Part shown: one piece after another, positions 59,206 to 64,000 of the stretch
Numbering within the stretch: the first letter of the stretch is position 1
Layout: each line of letters opens with the position of its first letter
From: Akebia trifoliata
Lineage: Eukaryota; Streptophyta; Magnoliopsida; Ranunculales; Lardizabalaceae
Assembly: GCA_017979445.1 (NCBI GenBank)
Contig: CM030709.1
Coordinates: forward strand, 1,178,001-1,242,000
Direction: 5' to 3'
Length of the DNA stretch: 64,000 nt
Translations under genes and position numbers: made by a program
The notes under the pieces: model-generated
Database searches by the model: none
Seen by the model: only the letters and a program-made list of their open reading frames with translations
Told to the model about the DNA's origin: nothing

Positions 59206-61435
59206 ATTTGCACTTTTAGGCTTATCTTAAATTTTGCATAGTGTTACTAAAATACTTATTAAAATATGGGTCCACTATATATAAGCAAATCCATATGAAC
59301 AATGCAATCTAATACGATGAATGGAATCAATCACAAAGTTCCACGTGGCATATTCTGAGGCCGCTATTGAAATTTTGGACCACACAAGTGAATTTTGTTG
59401 TCCATTTTAAACCATCCTTATTATGAACGGCTTTGGAAGCATATATCTTCCCTTCGTCCTCTTCAATGGTATGTCATAAATGAATTAGTAAAATCCAACC
59501 ATAGAAACTATCTAAAATAGCTGATTTTTTTGTTTGTTTAGATTCATCAAGAGGTGGGCCAATTATTCTTGGAAACTTATTTTGTGAAAGTTGTATAATT
59601 GTCACTGGGACCCAATCCCTGATGAAAAATAAATGGTATTTATTGATTGGCTACATTGGTTTTTATTAGTAAAGTTTTGGGTTTTTGGGGACGTTTTTTT
59701 TTGTTACTGAGAATACTTCTAGCATACCTCAAGATCTAACGAGAATTTTAATTGAAGATTTATTCTGTAATTATTATCATTGAGATCTTGTAATAAGAGA
59801 GGGCTTGTTTGACCCCAACTTAACAATAAAAAAAATGCATAAATTGTAGGGTCTATGACTTATAAGGGGAATTAGATAATGACCATTTAAATAAGGTTCA
59901 AATTACCTTAATCTCCAACCTTTTTTTTTTCATTTAAATATTTCTTCGACTCGTTTTGAATTAATCAATGTCTTACCTGCCTAGATTATGAATCATTTTA
60001 AATTATTATCTTTCCCTTGTATTGAAATAAGTAAGGAAATCTTCTCTTTCATAATTTAAAATAATAATATCTTCTTTTATTATTTATTCAACTCAGTTTG
60101 AGTTAATGCGTACCTAACTTATCCAAATTATGAATTATTACTGATCCTTGCTGCATATGATGAGATCTCATCTAATTGACACTTGAGTAATGGCTAGATT
60201 TAAGATTGCAAGCTGTGCGGGTTGGAGAGTAAACCCAGACTGAATTCAAGTTGTAGAACCCTCAACCCGACCATCTAACTTGAGCTCAATCCGTGATTGA
60301 ATTTCTAAAATTAGGTTGAACTCGAGTTAGGTAACTTTCGATTGGTTGAACTCTTCATCTTCAAAATTTTGTACTAGTGTACATTAACATATATAGCAAT
60401 AGATTTAAATACAATGAAAGATAAATAAAAAGATGTTTTTTCCTTAATTTTACAAATATATGTAGGAAGAGAGATCGAAAAAATAGCTTAAAAATAAATA
60501 AAATATTTATATGTTAATATATATAATCAGGTTTAGATTGAGTTGGCTTGTACAAACCCTCAACTCAAATTGAGTTCGAGTTGGGATATCCTAGCCCAAG
60601 CTCAACTCATCTTCTACATAACTCAGCCCAAGCTCACTCATCGATCAGGGTTGAGTTCAGGTTAGCTTGCCCAAGTTGTAATCCTAATTAGGTTAATATC
60701 TAATTGTCAGTGGTTAAACGCCCTTCAATTTTCATCTGTTATGTGTCCCAGCAAATAGCAACAGGAAACATCCTTCCTAAGATACGTCCACCCAGATTTA
60801 GTACTATAGGATGTTTGGTCCACAATTCAATAAAGTTTCTTAATCAAATCTTCGTGAATAAATTGAAAATTAGATTTGTTGAAATATATCATCATTGACA
60901 AACTTCCAAGGCAATTAAAGAGACGTGGTCCAAGTAACTAAAAATAGATTAAAATGAAATTTCAAATGGTTGGATTGAAGAACATTGGACATTCCTCCAT
61001 AATCACGAGGCATGGATCTTGATGAATCTCAATGTTACTGTTCATCAAACTAACAATATGCTCTAATAGGAATATATGATCTAAATTTGAAAATGGCGTT
61101 ATTTTAGATTTTGAGAGAGATAGTTTCGAATTGGAAACCTACGATTTTATGAGCCAAGGTTCTAATCATTCTAAAGCAGAGTGAAATTCTCATCTTTCAG
61201 CCGTCTAATTAGGTTTATTTAGCATATTTTTTTATATATTTATATTTTTATGGTGGGGATCGTTCAGAATCGTAGGCTCAACTGACATGGGTGAGGCAAT
61301 TGACCTGTTAGAGCACCATATCACACGTCATCACAAACATTCTAAATACAGAGATACACATAATGGAGTAATCTACTAGAAGGTGCTCTTATTGATTTGG
61401 ATATGATTTAGTTTTTATGAACCAATAGAAATTAA

Positions 61436-61576
61436 GAGTCGTGCTGGAGTGACCTAAAGTTAGAACCTCATATCGCACTTCTTGATGTGAAAGTAGATAG
61501 GAACCATAGCTGCTATTTCACTTGTATCTCGATGAAAAGCATCTATGGTTCCCATATACTTTCACGTCAACAAATA
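61436..61576. repeat. Hairpin element A8
   Basis: GTCGTGCTGGAGTGACCT, then ATATCGCACTTCTTGATGTG then AAAGTAGATAGGAACCATAG pairs with CATCTATGGTTCCCATATAC then TTTCACGTCAA. The outer right arm is missing. The left arm is nearly identical to that of A9. Confidence 0.8.
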
Positions 61577-62732
61577 ACCAATACCCATTGGAACCCTTTA
61601 AGATTAAAATAAAAAATTAGTTTAACTTAATTACTAAGGTTGTTTTGCTCAAATGGATTATTGAATTTCCACTTAGTTTTAAAAAAATTTAAGGTGGCAA
61701 ATAATAATTTTTTTGAATGTCCCCCTCCACCCACGCATACAAAAAAAAAAAAAAAAAAGGATTCTTAGAATTTTGTTCTCTACAACCCTGAATCATCAGA
61801 TCATGTTTTTAGATGTCACAAGGTGAGCCCAAGGACCTTAGTAAGGTTAGTCAGACTCTTCTTTTAGTGTTTGAACTTTAAATGACATGTTTTAATCTTT
61901 CAAAGGATTAAAGATGAGAAAAATCTACCCTATAACCCATGAGTGCAATTCTGTGCTTTTTTAAAGTTGAAACTTGAAAATGAAAGAAGAGAGTATGGAC
62001 ATACGTTTAAAAAATATAAAGGGATGGGACTTGAGAATCAAGTTGGTTGTTTGAGAAGATATTGAATATTGAAATATCTCTCTATAATTAGTAATTACTA
62101 TAAATTAATTATACTACTAAATAATAAATATAAATATTTTCTTAAATAATTAAAAAAAAAACCCTATTTACCTGTTTACTCGGGGAGACCTGATTAACCA
62201 ACCCGGAAATAAATCGGGTCTCTCATAGTAGACTCAAAACCGATTAATCGATTTTGGGTACATCGGGTAATTAGGTACCCGTTTGACAACCCTAGTCTAT
62301 GAGTAATTAGTCATACAAATTAAAATTTGTATCACTAATTATTTGAATGCATGTGTTTAAAAATATTAGACATTTTTTCTGAAGATTTCAATTTGATTTT
62401 TTTTCCTTCTGAAAAAAAAAGAGAAAATATAAGAATATGTGGACGTGCAAGTTAGAAGCAAGATTTGGGAGCTTATTCAAATGGTTACTTAGCAAGAATT
62501 TGTGTTCAAAGTGGTTATTAGGATCTCAAACATTCCAACTTAGTGATAGATCTTCCACTAAAGGGTTGTAGTAACCTCGTTTACCATCCAATCTTGACCA
62601 CAGATCAGTCAATCCTAACCACTCATTAATTAGACCACACCTACCCTATGTGATTAAAATCATCAAAGAAATAGTTTTCACCTATAAGATCTCTTTCTCA
62701 AGATCAGATTCACAGTGAATGATTTGATCAAG

Positions 62733-62911
62733 AGTCGTGCTGGAGTGACCTCAAGATTGGATCTCATATCGCACATCTTGACGTGAAAGTGGATAGGGAC
62801 CATAGATGCTTTTTCACTTGTATCTCGAGGAAAGTATCTATGATTCCAATACACTTTCATGTCAGGGTGTGCGATTTGAGGTCCAATCTTTGAGGTCACT
62901 TCAGCATTATT
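62733..62911. repeat. Hairpin element A9
   Basis: A complete copy: GTCGTGCTGGAGTGACCTCA ... ATCGCACATCTTGACGTGAA pairs with TTTCATGTCAGGGTGTGCGA then GGTCCAATCTTTGAGGTCAC. The core is ACCATAGATGC and TTGTATCTCGAGGAAAG. Confidence 0.85.
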
Positions 62912-63812
62912 CTTCGATCAATCCTTGACGATCTAATTCTTGACGATCTAATTCATTGACATTCATATGGATATGATTATAATCATCTGCTTTAGAGGTT
63001 TTCAAGATTGGATAGTGCACATATTTTCCTAGACCATCCAAGAATGAACTGGGCTTTGTCAATGTAACTTAGCCCAAACAGTTATCGGGTCCGTTGGGAC
63101 AAGACCCATTTGTCTCACTTCTCTCTCTCTTTTGTAACAGCAATTGGCCCAGCATCAAATTAAAAATGGGCCTGGAACCCGATTATTGGGTACTGGCTTT
63201 GGGCATGGAGATTTCTGAACATTTTTGTGGCGCTCCCTAGTCCAACTAACATAACTGTATGTAATAACACACCAAATATAAATACAACCACACCATTAGC
63301 TATGATCTTTATATCTTCCTCTCTCAATTCTTGGTGTTTATTTCTCTCTCTCCCTCACTCATAACTTTCTTTGAGCTATGGATGAAAGTTAGAAATCAAA
63401 ATATAGGCTCTTACACTAGAAAAAGAGAAGGTGAATTGAAGCTAAAAAATAATAATGAGAATGGTTTATACCCTTAACCTTAGATTTCTCCTTTAATTTA
63501 ATGATTGGGTCTCATAAATAATAGTTAGTGTGCCAATAGAATATCTAATTCTTTTTCATAATGAGGGAGGGAGATTTTCGACATTTAATTTCAGTCAGCT
63601 ATTTGAGAAAAGAGTCAAAGGAAATAAAAAGTTGTACTTAGGAATTAGGAGGGAGTTCACACTAGTATTAGCCATTTTATAGGGGGCGATTATAAAAAAT
63701 CGAAGAATCTCCAGAAAAAGAAGAGTGGATCGAAAACACTTGGCTGAGGTACCCTGTTCTCAAATGGAAAAAAGAAAAATATTTAAAACAGAGGAGAATG
63801 CAAGGAAGAGAC

Positions 63813-63969
63813 ATGGCTTCCTTCTCTCTCAATTCATCACCTCTCCCTCCTCCCTCTCAATCTCGCAAACTCTCGGAAACTTCTCTTCTCCATGGAGGCT
63901 TGAAGCCCATCATTGTTCGTGGAAATCCCCCCACTTTCGTCTCTGCTCCTGATCGTCGAATCGTTGCTG
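63813..63969 (+). CDS. SLP1: First exon of chloroplast Shewanella-like phosphatase 1 (partial)
   Basis: The frame MASFSLNSSPLPPPSQSRKL ... GGLKPIIVRGNPPTFVSAPD, RRIVAG ends at a GTGAGC donor. The first part is a Ser-rich chloroplast transit peptide. PPTFVSAP-RRIVAVGDLHGD is, from memory, the start of the PPP-type catalytic domain of plant SLP1. Here the exon stops one base into the codon after IVA, exactly before the expected metal-binding GDLHGD, so the next exon lies outside the window. SLP1 is a plastid Ser/Thr phosphatase of bacterial type. An in-frame Met 15 bases upstream (63798) is also possible; I prefer 63813 because it gives the usual MAS- start. The gene runs off the right edge. 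Confidence 0.65.
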
Positions 63970-64000
63970 GTGAGCTTTGACCAGTACCCATTTATTCATT

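Larger units (their letters stand above)
51120..63812. other. Gene-poor 12.7-kb stretch
   Basis: No protein-coding gene could be supported. It holds a direct duplication (51.54-51.79 kb), a MULE-like element (52.07-53.42 kb), a foldback element (54.03-54.63 kb), TIR-like repeats at 56.3-56.85 and 60.19-60.69 kb, and hairpins A6-A9. Short frames at 55834-56064 and 58275-58532 have no recognisable motif. Confidence 0.5.

Overview
The window is a stretch of nuclear genome from a flowering plant. The evidence is GT-AG introns in plant-specific genes (laccase, DREB2-type AP2 factor, plastid MATE carrier, THA8-like PPR protein), an exact miR390 precursor, telobox motifs and many AT-rich hairpin transposons. 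The intron sizes and the very AT-rich intergenic DNA suit a dicot or early-diverging eudicot. I cannot name the species.

Layout: 0.8-3.0 kb holds two relics, an orphan first exon of a plastid DnaJ-type zinc-finger gene and a broken CHX cation/H+ antiporter on the minus strand. 3-5.7 kb is repeat DNA with three long hairpins. 5.7-10.4 kb carries a CUE-domain gene whose 3' part is missing or replaced. 11.57-12.20 kb is an intact, intronless PRA1 gene. 12.2-18.6 kb is intergenic with two tRNA-derived SINEs. 18.6-21.6 kb is a complete six-exon laccase. 21.6-27.4 kb contains a GTTGACTC-rich degenerate array, a foldback element, a LINE endonuclease fragment and a compound hairpin element. 27.43-28.87 kb is a complete two-exon BRISC-subunit (Abraxas/FAM175-like) gene. 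It is followed by a LINE 3' fragment and then, on the minus strand, a two-exon THA8-like PPR gene (32.6-34.9 kb). 35-39 kb is repeats, then a DREB2-type gene with a 23-nt first coding exon (39.10-40.55 kb). 42.8-49.1 kb is a 13-exon plastid MATE carrier (DTX44-like) on the minus strand. MIR390 lies on the minus strand at about 50.88-50.96 kb. 51-63.8 kb is gene-poor and rich in diverged repeats. At the right edge the first exon of a chloroplast Shewanella-like phosphatase 1 gene begins.

The genes are not an operon or an obvious cluster. They act separately in lignin polymerisation, membrane trafficking, deubiquitination scaffolding, organelle RNA processing, drought/heat response, plastid transport and tasiRNA/auxin signalling. 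No biosynthetic cluster or defence-island-like system is visible.

The most unusual signal is a set of imperfect palindromes, about 100-220 bp long, scattered over the window. They share a conserved inner core (CATAGATCTTT...TTCGGGATAC) but have unrelated outer arms. A second hairpin family (core GAGGATGATCTC) behaves in the same way. This is the reverse of ordinary MITEs, where the outer ends are the conserved part.
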